A DNA stretch of 64,000 nt from Rubrivivax sp. SCN 71-131. GTDB taxonomy: Bacteria > Pseudomonadota > Gammaproteobacteria > Burkholderiales > Burkholderiaceae_C. Below, one piece after another: positions 35,076-43,619 of the stretch (position 1 is the first letter of the stretch; each line of letters opens with the position of its first letter). The position numbers and the translations under genes are program-made. Below the pieces are notes generated by a model that did no database searches, was not told the DNA's origin, and saw only the letters and a list, made by a program, of their open reading frames with translations. Location of the stretch: contig MEFD01000023.1 in the NCBI GenBank assembly GCA_001724995.1, positions 1 to 64,000 of the forward strand, in the 5' to 3' direction.

Positions 35076-36068
35076 ATGGACGACAAGGCCGCCGCCACCG
35101 CCACGCTGATGGAGCAGATCCTCTACGAGGTCAAGCGCGTCGTCGTCGGCCAGGACCGCTTCCTCGAGCGCGTGCTGGTGGCCATGCTGGCGCAGGGCCA
35201 CCTGCTGGTGGAAGGCGTGCCGGGCCTGGCCAAGACGCTGACCATCAAGACGCTGGCGCGCGCCGTGCGCGGCAGCTTCGGCCGCATCCAGTTCACGCCC
35301 GATCTCGTTCCCGCCGACCTGATCGGCACGCGCATCTACAACCAGAAGACCGGCGAGTTCGGCACCAGCTTGGGTCCGGTATTCGCCAACCTGCTGCTGG
35401 CCGACGAAATCAATCGCGCGCCGGCCAAGGTGCAGAGCGCGCTGCTGGAGGTGATGCAGGAGCGACAGGTGACGATCGCCGGGCAGACGCACAAGGTGCC
35501 CGAGCCCTACGTCGTGATGGCGACGCAGAACCCGATCGAGACCGAAGGCACGTACCCGCTGCCCGAGGCGCAGGTCGACCGCTTCATGATGAAGGTGCTG
35601 CTCGACTACCCGAGCGAGGAGGAGGAGTTCGTCATCGTCGAGCGCGTCACCGGCGCGCCGATCGAGGTGGGCGCGGTGGCCGACACCTTCCAGCTCAGCG
35701 CCCTGCAGCGCGAGTGCCGCGAGGTCTTCTGCGACCCGGCACTGATGCAGTACGCGGTGCGCCTGGTGGCGGCCACGCGCCGGCCCGCTTCCTTCGGCCT
35801 CGCCGACCTCGCCCCGCGCATCGGCTACGGCGCAAGCCCGCGCGCGAGCATCGCCCTCGTCGAGGGCGCCAAGGCGCTGGCGCTGCTGCGCGGACGGCGC
35901 TACGCGCTGCTCGAGGACATGCGCGACCTCGTTGCCGACGTGCTGCGCCACCGCATCGTGCTCTCCTACGAGGCGCTGGCCGAAGGCCTGGATGCCGATG
36001 CGCTGATCGCGCGCCTGGTCAAGGCCGTGCCGGCGCCGGACAAGCCGTTGGCGCACGACCGCAGCTGA
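35076..36068 (+). CDS. MoxR-family AAA+ ATPase
   Basis: The 330-residue protein has Walker A GVPGLAKT (about residues 47-54), Walker B LLLADEINRAPAK, a sensor-1 Asn (VMATQNPIE) and the arginine finger region (PEAQVDRFMM). MoxR ATPases act as chaperones for VWA-domain partners. It leads a MoxR-DUF58-VWA set with short gaps, the core of Bat-type operons. GGGAACCCGC precedes the ATG; the Shine-Dalgarno is weak. Confidence 0.92.
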   Translation: MDDKAAATATLMEQILYEVKRVVVGQDRFLERVLVAMLAQGHLLVEGVPGLAKTLTIKTLARAVRGSFGRIQFTPDLVPADLIGTRIYNQKTGEFGTSLGPVFANLLLADEINRAPAKVQSALLEVMQERQVTIAGQTHKVPEPYVVMATQNPIETEGTYPLPEAQVDRFMMKVLLDYPSEEEEFVIVERVTGAPIEVGAVADTFQLSALQRECREVFCDPALMQYAVRLVAATRRPASFGLADLAPRIGYGASPRASIALVEGAKALALLRGRRYALLEDMRDLVADVLRHRIVLSYEALAEGLDADALIARLVKAVPAPDKPLAHDRS

Positions 36069-36096
36069 TGGGGCAGCCGATGGGAGGCGCGCGGCC

Positions 36097-37119
36097 ATGA
36101 ACACACAAGCCGCCCCGTCCGGCAGCGACGCGCTGCTGCGCCGCCTCGAGTGGACGGTGCTGCGGCGCCTGGACGGCCTGCTGCAGGGCGACTACCGCAC
36201 GCTGTGGCGCGGCGTGGGCGTCGACCTCGCCGACCTGCGCGAGTACCAGCCGCACGACGACGTGCGCCACATCGACTGGAACGTCACCGCGCGGCTGCAG
36301 CAGCCCTTTGTGCGCCAGTTCGTCGAGGACCGCGACCTCTGCGCCTGGTTCCTGCTCGACCTCTCGGGCAGCGTCGACTTCGGCTCGGGCGAGCGCACCA
36401 AGCTCGCGCTGGCCGGCGGCTTCGTCGCCACGCTGGCCCGCGTGCTCACGCGCCATGGCAGCCGCGTCGGTGCGCTGTTCTACGGGCGGCAGGTGGAGGC
36501 GGTGCTGCCGCCGCGCGCCACGCGCACGCAGGTGCTCGAGCTGCTGCAGCGCATGCGTGCGCGGCCGCAGTCGGCGGCGCCCGTCGCGCCGGCGAAGCAG
36601 CCGCGCCGCGGGCTTTTCGGACGCAGGCGCGCGCAGGCTGCGGCGGCAAGCGGCCCGGGCACCGTGCTGGCCGAGCTGCTGCGGGCGGCCGAGCGCATCA
36701 TGCGGCGGCGCAGCCTCGTCTTCGTCGTCTCCGACTTCATCAGCCAGCCTGGCTGGGAGGCGGTGCTGGCGCGGCTGGCGCGCCGGCACGAGGTGGTCGC
36801 CGTGCGCGTCTTCGACCCGGCCGAGCTCGCGCTGCCCGACGTCGGCCTGGTGACGATCGAGGACGCCGAGACCGGCGAGCAGTTATTCGTCGATGCCGGG
36901 GATGCGGCGTTCCGCGCCCGCTACGCCGAGCTCGCGCAGGCCCACGAGCAGGCGCTGCGGCAAACGCTTGCCGCCAGCGGCGCCAACACGCTCGAGCTGG
37001 CCACCGACGACGACCTGCTGCAGGCCTTGCTGCGCTTCGTCGAACTGCGCCGGCTGCGTGCGCGCCAGCCGCTGCCGGGGCGCTTCCCGGCCCACCTGCA
37101 TCCGGAGCAGGCCGCATGA
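36097..37119 (+). CDS. DUF58 domain protein
   Basis: The 340-residue protein has the DUF58 signature YQPHDDVRHIDWNVTARLQQPFVRQF, followed by a vWA-like fold with ASGS-type segment LLDLSGSVDFGSG. It is a cytosolic partner of MoxR ATPases. Strong GGGAGG precedes the ATG. A Lys/Arg-rich loop (QPRRGLFGRRRAQ) splits the vWA-like part. Second gene of the MoxR-DUF58-VWA operon. Confidence 0.9.
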   Translation: MNTQAAPSGSDALLRRLEWTVLRRLDGLLQGDYRTLWRGVGVDLADLREYQPHDDVRHIDWNVTARLQQPFVRQFVEDRDLCAWFLLDLSGSVDFGSGERTKLALAGGFVATLARVLTRHGSRVGALFYGRQVEAVLPPRATRTQVLELLQRMRARPQSAAPVAPAKQPRRGLFGRRRAQAAAASGPGTVLAELLRAAERIMRRRSLVFVVSDFISQPGWEAVLARLARRHEVVAVRVFDPAELALPDVGLVTIEDAETGEQLFVDAGDAAFRARYAELAQAHEQALRQTLAASGANTLELATDDDLLQALLRFVELRRLRARQPLPGRFPAHLHPEQAA

Positions 37120-37177
37120 GCGCGCCGGGCCGCTCCCAAGCGCTCATCCCGCAGCGCGCAGCGCGGAGGGTAGCCCA

Positions 37178-38218
37178 GTGAGCTTCTACTGGCCCGAGCT
37201 GCTGGGGTCGCTGCTGCTGCTGCCGCTGCTGGTGCTGCTCTACCTCGGGTTGCTGGCGCGGCGCAAGCGCGCAAGCGTGCGCCTGGCCAGCCTGCACATC
37301 GCCCGCCTGGCTGTGGGCAAGGGCCCGGGCTGGCGGCGCCACCTGCCGCCCTTGCTGCTGCTGCTGGCGATTGCCGCGCTGCTCGTGGCGACCGCACGCC
37401 CGGCGGCCAAGATCACGCTGCCGCTTTCCGAGCGCACCATCATCCTCGCGATGGACGTCTCGGGCAGCATGCGCGCCGAGGACGTGAAGCCCAACCGCCT
37501 GGTCGCCAGCCAGGAAGCGGCCAAGACCTTCGTGCGCGCGCTGCCGCACGAGGTGCGCGTGGGCGTGATCGCCTTCGCCGGCACCGCCGCGGTGGTGCAG
37601 GCGCCGACCACGAGCCACGACGACGTGCTCGCCGCGATCGAGCGCTTCCAGCTGCAGCGCGCAACGGCCACCGGCAGCGGCATCATCCTCTCGCTGGCCA
37701 CGCTGTTCCCGGACCACGGCATCGAGATCCAGCACGTCACCGGCCAGCGCAACTTCCCCGGCCGGCCGCTGGGCAAGACGGCCGACGAGGGCAAGCCCAG
37801 GTTCACGCCGGTGGAGCCCGGGAGCTACCGCTCGGCCGCGATCATCATGCTCACAGACGGCCAGCGCACCACCGGCCCCGACCCGCTGGACGCCGCCAAG
37901 ATGGCCGCCGAGCGCGGCGTGCGCGTCTACACCGTCGGCATGGGCACGACGCACGGCGAGGTCATCGGCTTCGAAGGCTGGAGCATGCGCGTGCGCCTGG
38001 ACGAGGAGACGCTCAAGGACGTGGCGCGCATCACCCGCGGCGAGTACTTCTACGCCGGCACCGCCGAGGACCTGACCAAGGTCTACCAGAGCCTGTCCTC
38101 GCGCATGGTGGTCGAGACCAAGGAGACCGAAATCTCCGCGCTCTTCGCCGCCCTGGGCGCGCTGCTGGCCATCACCGCCGCGGGCCTGAGCCTGTGGTGG
38201 TTCGGGCGCGTGGTCTGA
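37178..38218 (+). CDS. BatA-like VWA-domain membrane protein
   Basis: The 346-residue protein has two N-terminal helices (LLGSLLLLPLLVLLYLGLLA; LLLLLAIAALLVATA), a vWA domain with MIDAS DVSGS (Asp about 93), and a C-terminal helix (ALFAALGALLAITAAGLSLW). It starts with GTG, with GGAGGG about 8 nt upstream. The DUF4381, BatB and BatC genes that often accompany it are absent, so this is a reduced Bat-type cluster. It is presumably remodelled by the MoxR protein. Confidence 0.88.
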   Translation: MSFYWPELLGSLLLLPLLVLLYLGLLARRKRASVRLASLHIARLAVGKGPGWRRHLPPLLLLLAIAALLVATARPAAKITLPLSERTIILAMDVSGSMRAEDVKPNRLVASQEAAKTFVRALPHEVRVGVIAFAGTAAVVQAPTTSHDDVLAAIERFQLQRATATGSGIILSLATLFPDHGIEIQHVTGQRNFPGRPLGKTADEGKPRFTPVEPGSYRSAAIIMLTDGQRTTGPDPLDAAKMAAERGVRVYTVGMGTTHGEVIGFEGWSMRVRLDEETLKDVARITRGEYFYAGTAEDLTKVYQSLSSRMVVETKETEISALFAALGALLAITAAGLSLWWFGRVV

Positions 38219-38276
38219 GCGGGCGCGTCCACCGCGTCTCACACCCCCCTGTCGATCGCAGGCACGAGGAAACATC

Positions 38277-38564
38277 ATGAGCATGGCCTACGTCGTCGGC
38301 CACATCACCGTCAAGGACGAGGCGCGCTGGGCCGAGTACCGCGCGCGCGTGCCGGGCACGCTCGAACCCTGGGGCGCCGAGCTCGTCTGCCGCGGCCACC
38401 AGGTTGCCGTCTGGGCCGGCGAGAACCCGCACAGCGACCTGGTCGTGATCCGTTTCGCCAGCGTCGAGGCCGCCGACGGCTGGTTCCACTCCCCCGCCTA
38501 CCAGGCGCTGATCCCGCTGCGGCAGCAGGCCGCGGAGGTCGTGCTGCTGTGCTATGAGGAGTAA
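38277..38564 (+). CDS. DUF1330 domain protein
   Basis: The 95-residue protein (MSMAYVVGHITVKDEARWAE ... VVIRFASVEAADGWFHSPAY) has the ferredoxin-like DUF1330 fold, common in proteobacteria and of unknown role, possibly a small-molecule binding or ROS-related protein. GAGGAAAC precedes the ATG. It lies 58 bp after the VWA gene and may be co-transcribed, and is convergent with the YCF48-like gene. Confidence 0.88.
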   Translation: MSMAYVVGHITVKDEARWAEYRARVPGTLEPWGAELVCRGHQVAVWAGENPHSDLVVIRFASVEAADGWFHSPAYQALIPLRQQAAEVVLLCYEE

Positions 38565-38597
38565 GGCGGTCGGCCGCCCGGGCGAGCGCCCGCGCCG

Positions 38598-39602
38598 CTA
38601 TTTCAGCGGCTCGCGCAGCACCCCCGCGCGCGAAGCGGCGATCCAGCTGCCGTCCCTGGCGGCCAGCGCCGCCGTCAGCGAGAGGCGGTCGCTGCGCTGC
38701 GCCGGGGTGAAGCTCGCGCCGCCGTCCCTGCTCACCGCCTGCAGGCCGTCCAGGCCGACGGCAAGCACCGCCTCGCCCTGGCGCGCAAAGCCGGTGACCG
38801 AGCTCTGGCTGCCGATGTCCACGCGCGTCCAGCTGCGACCGCGGTCGCTGCTGCGATAGACGTTGCCGCGCTGCCCGCCGACGAGCAGCACGTCGGGCGA
38901 CAGCGCGATGCCGCCCCAGAACGAGCCCTTGTAGCCGGTGGCGAGATAGCTCCAGGTGGCACCCGCGTCCTCCGAGCGCAGCACGTAACCGCGCTCGGCG
39001 GCCGCATAGACCACGCCCTTCCCGTCGGCAAAGAGCGCGAGCAGGTTGAGGTCGGCCCGCTTGGCGCCCGGCGGCGGCGCTAGCTCGCGTGTCTGCCAGG
39101 TCTTGCCGCCGTCGCCGGTGGTGAGCACGAGCGACCACAGGCCGACCGCCACGCCGCGCTGCGCATCGAGGAAGTGCACCGCGAAGAGCGGTCGGTCTTC
39201 CGCAGTGTCCAGCCGCTGCACGCGCCAGCTCCCGCCGCCGTCGTCGCTGGCGAGGATCGCACCCCAGTGCCCCACGGCCCAGCCGTGGCGCTCGTCGACG
39301 AAGCTGACCGCCGTCAGCATCGAGCTCACGGGGACGGCCTGCGCCTGGCGAAAGCTCGCGCCGTCGTCCTCGGAGCGCAGCACGATGCCGTGGTCGCCGA
39401 CGCCGACGACCGCCTGCCCGGCGCGCGCCAGGCCCAGCACCATCGTCTTGTCCGCGTTGGACGCCTGGACCGCGGGCACCGCGGCGAGCGCGCCGCCGGA
39501 GGCCGCCGGGGTGCCTGCCTGTGCCGCCCAGCCGGCGCTGCCGGCGCAAGCCAGCAGCGCCGCCGCCAGCGCGCGGCGAAGGACAGGCGTACAGGCCATC
39601 AT
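38598..39602 (-). CDS. YCF48/BNR-type exported beta-propeller protein
   Basis: A signal peptide (ALAAALLACAGSAGWAAQA) is followed by about seven blades with BNR/Asp-box signatures such as SEDDGASFRQ, SDDGGGSWRV, TGDGGKTWQT, SEDAGATWSY, SSDRGRSWTR and SRDGGASFTP. It resembles the YCF48 (HCF136-like) proteins that accompany MMPL/RND, DUF1302 and DUF1329 genes in many proteobacteria. Periplasmic role unknown. Two adjacent Met codons (39602, 39599) are possible starts. Last gene of the leftward operon that starts at 46722. Confidence 0.85.
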   Translation of the reverse strand: MMACTPVLRRALAAALLACAGSAGWAAQAGTPAASGGALAAVPAVQASNADKTMVLGLARAGQAVVGVGDHGIVLRSEDDGASFRQAQAVPVSSMLTAVSFVDERHGWAVGHWGAILASDDGGGSWRVQRLDTAEDRPLFAVHFLDAQRGVAVGLWSLVLTTGDGGKTWQTRELAPPPGAKRADLNLLALFADGKGVVYAAAERGYVLRSEDAGATWSYLATGYKGSFWGGIALSPDVLLVGGQRGNVYRSSDRGRSWTRVDIGSQSSVTGFARQGEAVLAVGLDGLQAVSRDGGASFTPAQRSDRLSLTAALAARDGSWIAASRAGVLREPLK

Positions 39603-39622
39603 CGTGCTCCGGCTTCGCGGGC

Positions 39623-41053
39623 TCACTTCTTGATGCTGATGACCTGGGGCCGCGTCACGGCCTTCAGGCCATCGACGCCGAACTCGACGCCATAGCCCGA
39701 GCCCTTGGCACCGCCGAACGGCACCATCGGGTGGATCATGCCGTGCTGGTTGATCCACACCGTGCCGGCCTGGATGCGACCGGCGACCGCGGCCGCCTTG
39801 GCGGTGTCGGCCGACCAGACCGAGGCTCCAAGGCCCACGTTCAGGCGGTTGGCGCTGGCGATGGCCTCCTCGACGTCGCGGTACTTGATGATCGGCAGCA
39901 CGGGGCCGAACTGCTCCTCGTCGACGAGGCGGTTGCCGTCCTTCAGGCCGGTCACCAGCGTCAGCGGATAGAAGTAGCCCGGGCCGCCGGCCGGCGCGCC
40001 GCCGCAGACGATGGTGCCGCCTTCGGTCTTCGCGCTCTCGACGAGATCGACCACCTTGTCGTACTGCATCTTGTTCTGGATCGGGCCCATCACGGTCCCG
40101 TCCTTCATGCCGTCGCCCATCGGCATCGCCTGCGCCAGCTCCTTGAGCGCCTGCACCGTCGCATCGTAGAGGCTCTCCGGGACGTACAGGCGCTTGGCGG
40201 CCGCGCAGGTCTGGCCCATGTTGATGAAGGCGCCCCAGAAGAGGCCCATGGCCATGGCCTTCGGGTCGGCGTCGGGCAGCATGATGGCGGCGTCGTTGCC
40301 GCCGAGCTCCAGCGTCACCGGGATGACGTTCTTCGCCGCGGCCTCGGCGACCTTGACGCCGGTGCGTGCCGAACCGGTGAACATGAGCTTGTCCAGCCGC
40401 GGGTCGGAGACCAGCCAGGAGCCGACCTCACCGGCGCCGCTGACGGTGTTCACCACCCCCGCAGGAAGCACCTCGTTGATCAGGCGCACGAGCTCAAGCG
40501 TGCCGATCGAGGTGTACTCCGAAGGCTTGATGACGACGGTGTTGCCGGCGCGGATCGAGGGGATGATCTGCCAGATGGCGATGAGGAGCGGCCAGTTCCA
40601 CGGCGCGATGGCGCCGATGACGCCGAAGGGCTTGCGGTGCACCTCGTCGCGGCGCGTCTCGTCCTCGAACGCCACCTCGACCGGCAGGTCCAGGCTGGCC
40701 GGCACCTGGGTCCAGGCCTCGCAGCCCCAGACCTCGAAGCGCGCGCCGGGCACCTGGTCGGGGCCCACGCCGCCCAGCGGCTTGCCCTGCTCGCGCGTCA
40801 CCCACTCGGCGAGGTAGGCCGAGTTCTTGTTGATGACCTCGGCGACCTTCATCATCAGCGCCTTGCGCTCGCCGTCGGGTCGCGCGGCCCAGGCCGGCTG
40901 CGCGGCGCGCGCCGCAGCCACGGCCTCGGCCACCTGCTCCTTGCTGGAGATCGGCACCAGTCCGATGGCCTCGCCGGTGGCGGGGTTGATGGACTGGAAG
41001 GTCTTGTCGGATCCGACGGCCTTGCCGTTGATCGTGTTCAGGTAGGTCTGCAT
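39623..41053 (-). CDS. NAD(P)+-dependent aldehyde dehydrogenase
   Basis: The 476-residue ALDH has the NAD-binding region (APWNWPLLIAIWQIIPSIRAGNTVVIKPSE broken over several strands), FTGSARTG, LELGGNDAAI (general-base Glu) and NMGQTCAAAKRLYVPE (catalytic Cys). It is cytosolic and oxidises aldehydes to acids. It is placed between the YCF48-like gene and the RND gene. In this neighbourhood it would fit oxidation of aldehydes released by the amine dehydrogenase encoded at 51-56 kb. The substrate is inferred. Confidence 0.93.
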   Translation of the reverse strand: MQTYLNTINGKAVGSDKTFQSINPATGEAIGLVPISSKEQVAEAVAAARAAQPAWAARPDGERKALMMKVAEVINKNSAYLAEWVTREQGKPLGGVGPDQVPGARFEVWGCEAWTQVPASLDLPVEVAFEDETRRDEVHRKPFGVIGAIAPWNWPLLIAIWQIIPSIRAGNTVVIKPSEYTSIGTLELVRLINEVLPAGVVNTVSGAGEVGSWLVSDPRLDKLMFTGSARTGVKVAEAAAKNVIPVTLELGGNDAAIMLPDADPKAMAMGLFWGAFINMGQTCAAAKRLYVPESLYDATVQALKELAQAMPMGDGMKDGTVMGPIQNKMQYDKVVDLVESAKTEGGTIVCGGAPAGGPGYFYPLTLVTGLKDGNRLVDEEQFGPVLPIIKYRDVEEAIASANRLNVGLGASVWSADTAKAAAVAGRIQAGTVWINQHGMIHPMVPFGGAKGSGYGVEFGVDGLKAVTRPQVISIKK

Positions 41054-41146
41054 CGACTGCTCCTGGGGTGGTGGTTGGGTTGCCCTGGAAGCGCCGCGTG
41101 CGGCACGCCTTCCGGAGCGCAGGGGGACAGGGATCGTCTCACGTCG

Positions 41147-43534
41147 TCAGTGCCCGAGCATGCCCGGCGCGCGTGCCGGGCGACGCCGCGGGAACACGCG
41201 TTCGAGCCAGACGACGAAGGCCGGCAGCACCGTCATCGCCATCACCATGTTGACCATGAACATGAAGGCCAGCAGCTTGCCCATGTCGGCCTGGAACTTC
41301 AACTCCGAGAAGCTCCAGGTGGCCACACCGATGGCCAGCGTGATGGCGGTGAAGATGGTCGCCATGCCGGTTTCGAGGATGGCGTGCTCGACCGCCTTGA
41401 CGATGCCCGCGCCGCCGGCCAGGTGCAGCTGCAGGCGGTTGTAGATATAGAAGGCGTAGTCGACGCCGATGCCCACCGCCAGCACCATCACCGGCAGCGT
41501 GGCCACGGTGAGGCCGATCTCCAGCTCCTTCATGAACCAGTAGCCGATGAAGGTGCCCACCGTGAGCGGCAGGCAGCAGGCGAGCACCGCGCGCAGGTCG
41601 CGGTAGACGAGGAAGACGAGCACGACGATGGCCGCGTAGACGTAGAGCATCATCGGCAGCTCGCTGTGCTCGACCTCCTCGTTGATCGCCGCCAGCACGC
41701 CGGCGTTGCCCGCGGCGAGGCGGATCTTCACCTCCGGCATCGGCTCGTGCGCGCGGAAGTCTTTCACCGCGGCGATCAGCCGGTTGATCGTCGTCGCCTT
41801 GTGGTCGGCGAGGTAGACGTGCACCGCGGTCATGCTGCAGTCCTTGCGCATCATGCCCGGCACGCGTCCGATCTCGGTCGACAGCGCGGCGTAGTTGGCG
41901 GGGTCGATCGGCACCACCGCCATCTTCGGATTGCCTTCGTTGTAGCCCTCGCTGTACTGGCGCAGCATCGACGAGTACGAGGTGATGCCGAGCACGCCGG
42001 CCACCGGCTCGATGGCCCACACGAAGCGATCCTGGTAGGCACCCAGCGCCACGCGCTCGCACGAGTCCGGCGGGGCCTCGAAAACGACGGTGAGCCAGTC
42101 CAGGCCGGCATCGAAGTTCTCGGCGATCGACACCGCATCGCGGTTGTAGCGCGCGTCCGCGCGCAGCTCCGGCGCACCGGGCTGCAGCGTGCCGACGACG
42201 CGGTCGTGGCTCTGCCAGGCCGACAGCGCAAGCACCCCGGCGGCCAGCGCCAGCACGAGCGGTGCACGCCGGGGTTCGGCCAGGCGCGCCACCGCGGTGA
42301 GCCAGGCCGCGCGCTGCTCGCGCTTGAGGATGGCCTTGTCGGCGTACTTGCGCGAGACCTCGAAGTACGACGCGCCCAGCGGCAGCATGACGAGGTTGCT
42401 GACGACCTTGTACGCCACGCCGATGGCGGCGGTGATGGCCAGCTCGCGCACCATCGGGATGGGGATCATCAGCAGCGTGATGAAGGTGACGAAGGCGGTC
42501 AGCAGCGCCAGCGTGCCGGGGATCAGCAGGCCGATGAAGCTCGCGCGCGCCGCCTGCTCGCAGGACTTGCCGTGCGAGATCTCGCGCACGATGAAGTTGA
42601 TCTGCTGCACACCGTGCGAGACGCCGATGGCGAACACCAGAAAGGGCACGAGCACCGCCAGCGGGTCCAGGCCGTAGCCGAGCAGCCGCAGCGTGCCGAA
42701 CTGCCACACCAGCGAGGCCAGCGAGCAGCCGATGGCCAGCAGTGTGAAGCGCAGCGAATGGCAGTACCAGTAGACCGCCAGTGCCGTGAGCACGAGCGCG
42801 ACCAGGCAGAACTCGAGCACCGCCGAGGCACCAGCGGCGATGTCGCCGATCTGCTTGGCGAAGCCGATGATCTGGACCTCGTAGTCCTGGTCCTCGAAGG
42901 GCTTGCGGATCTGCTCCTCGAGCACGTCGTTGTAGGCAACGTAGTCGATCGGCACGCCGTTGGCGTCGAACTCGTTGAGCTCGGCGGTGATCATCGCGCT
43001 GGTCTGGTCGCGCGAGACCAGCACGCCGACGTAGCCGCCCTGGCTGGTCGAGCGCTCGATGCCGGCGATCGCCTCCTCGTTCAGGCCTGCCGGCGTGATG
43101 GTGCCCGGGATGATCGGGTCGGCGCGAAAGCCCTCCTCCGTGATCTCGTTGACGAAGGCGTTGGGCGTCCACAGCGACTGCACGCTGCCGCGCGAGACGT
43201 AGGGCAGCGCCATCACCGCCTGCGTCACGTCGTAGAGGCGGGTCAGCGCCTCCTTCGTCCAGATGGTGCCGCTCCTGGCGCGCACCGTGAAGGTCATGCG
43301 GTTGGCTCCGAGCAGGTCGTCGCGGTACTGCTTGAACGTGTCGACGTACTCATGGCCGATCGGCAACTGCTTCTCGAAGCCGGCCTCCATGCGCAGCTGC
43401 AGGGCGAACACCGCCATGGCCGCGGTCAGCGCCAGCAGCGCCAGCAGGATCGGCGTGCGTCTCCGGAAGAGCAGGTCTTCCAGCCCCTGCAGCGCGCGCA
43501 GCAGCGCCGAGGGCTTGTTCGATTCGTTGGCCAT
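41147..43534 (-). CDS. MMPL/RND-family transporter
   Basis: The 795-residue protein has the duplicated 6-helix RND topology with two large periplasmic loops; the first half includes VLVPFLVFAIGVSHGVQQINF, the second LPVMVLAVGIGVDYAFYIYN, both family motifs on TM4. It belongs to the COG1033-like group found with DUF1302/DUF1329 proteins and is probably an inner-membrane transporter of hydrophobic substrate. ATG 43534 chosen (MANESNKPSALLRALQ). No membrane-fusion protein is present. Confidence 0.9.
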   Translation of the reverse strand: MANESNKPSALLRALQGLEDLLFRRRTPILLALLALTAAMAVFALQLRMEAGFEKQLPIGHEYVDTFKQYRDDLLGANRMTFTVRARSGTIWTKEALTRLYDVTQAVMALPYVSRGSVQSLWTPNAFVNEITEEGFRADPIIPGTITPAGLNEEAIAGIERSTSQGGYVGVLVSRDQTSAMITAELNEFDANGVPIDYVAYNDVLEEQIRKPFEDQDYEVQIIGFAKQIGDIAAGASAVLEFCLVALVLTALAVYWYCHSLRFTLLAIGCSLASLVWQFGTLRLLGYGLDPLAVLVPFLVFAIGVSHGVQQINFIVREISHGKSCEQAARASFIGLLIPGTLALLTAFVTFITLLMIPIPMVRELAITAAIGVAYKVVSNLVMLPLGASYFEVSRKYADKAILKREQRAAWLTAVARLAEPRRAPLVLALAAGVLALSAWQSHDRVVGTLQPGAPELRADARYNRDAVSIAENFDAGLDWLTVVFEAPPDSCERVALGAYQDRFVWAIEPVAGVLGITSYSSMLRQYSEGYNEGNPKMAVVPIDPANYAALSTEIGRVPGMMRKDCSMTAVHVYLADHKATTINRLIAAVKDFRAHEPMPEVKIRLAAGNAGVLAAINEEVEHSELPMMLYVYAAIVVLVFLVYRDLRAVLACCLPLTVGTFIGYWFMKELEIGLTVATLPVMVLAVGIGVDYAFYIYNRLQLHLAGGAGIVKAVEHAILETGMATIFTAITLAIGVATWSFSELKFQADMGKLLAFMFMVNMVMAMTVLPAFVVWLERVFPRRRPARAPGMLGH

Positions 43535-43619
43535 GCTCGGTCGGGAAAGAGGCGGGCTGCGCCGCGGCACGCGCAAGCGGTCCGGCGCCGTCAGCGCCGG
43601 ACCGGTGCGGGGCCCGCGA

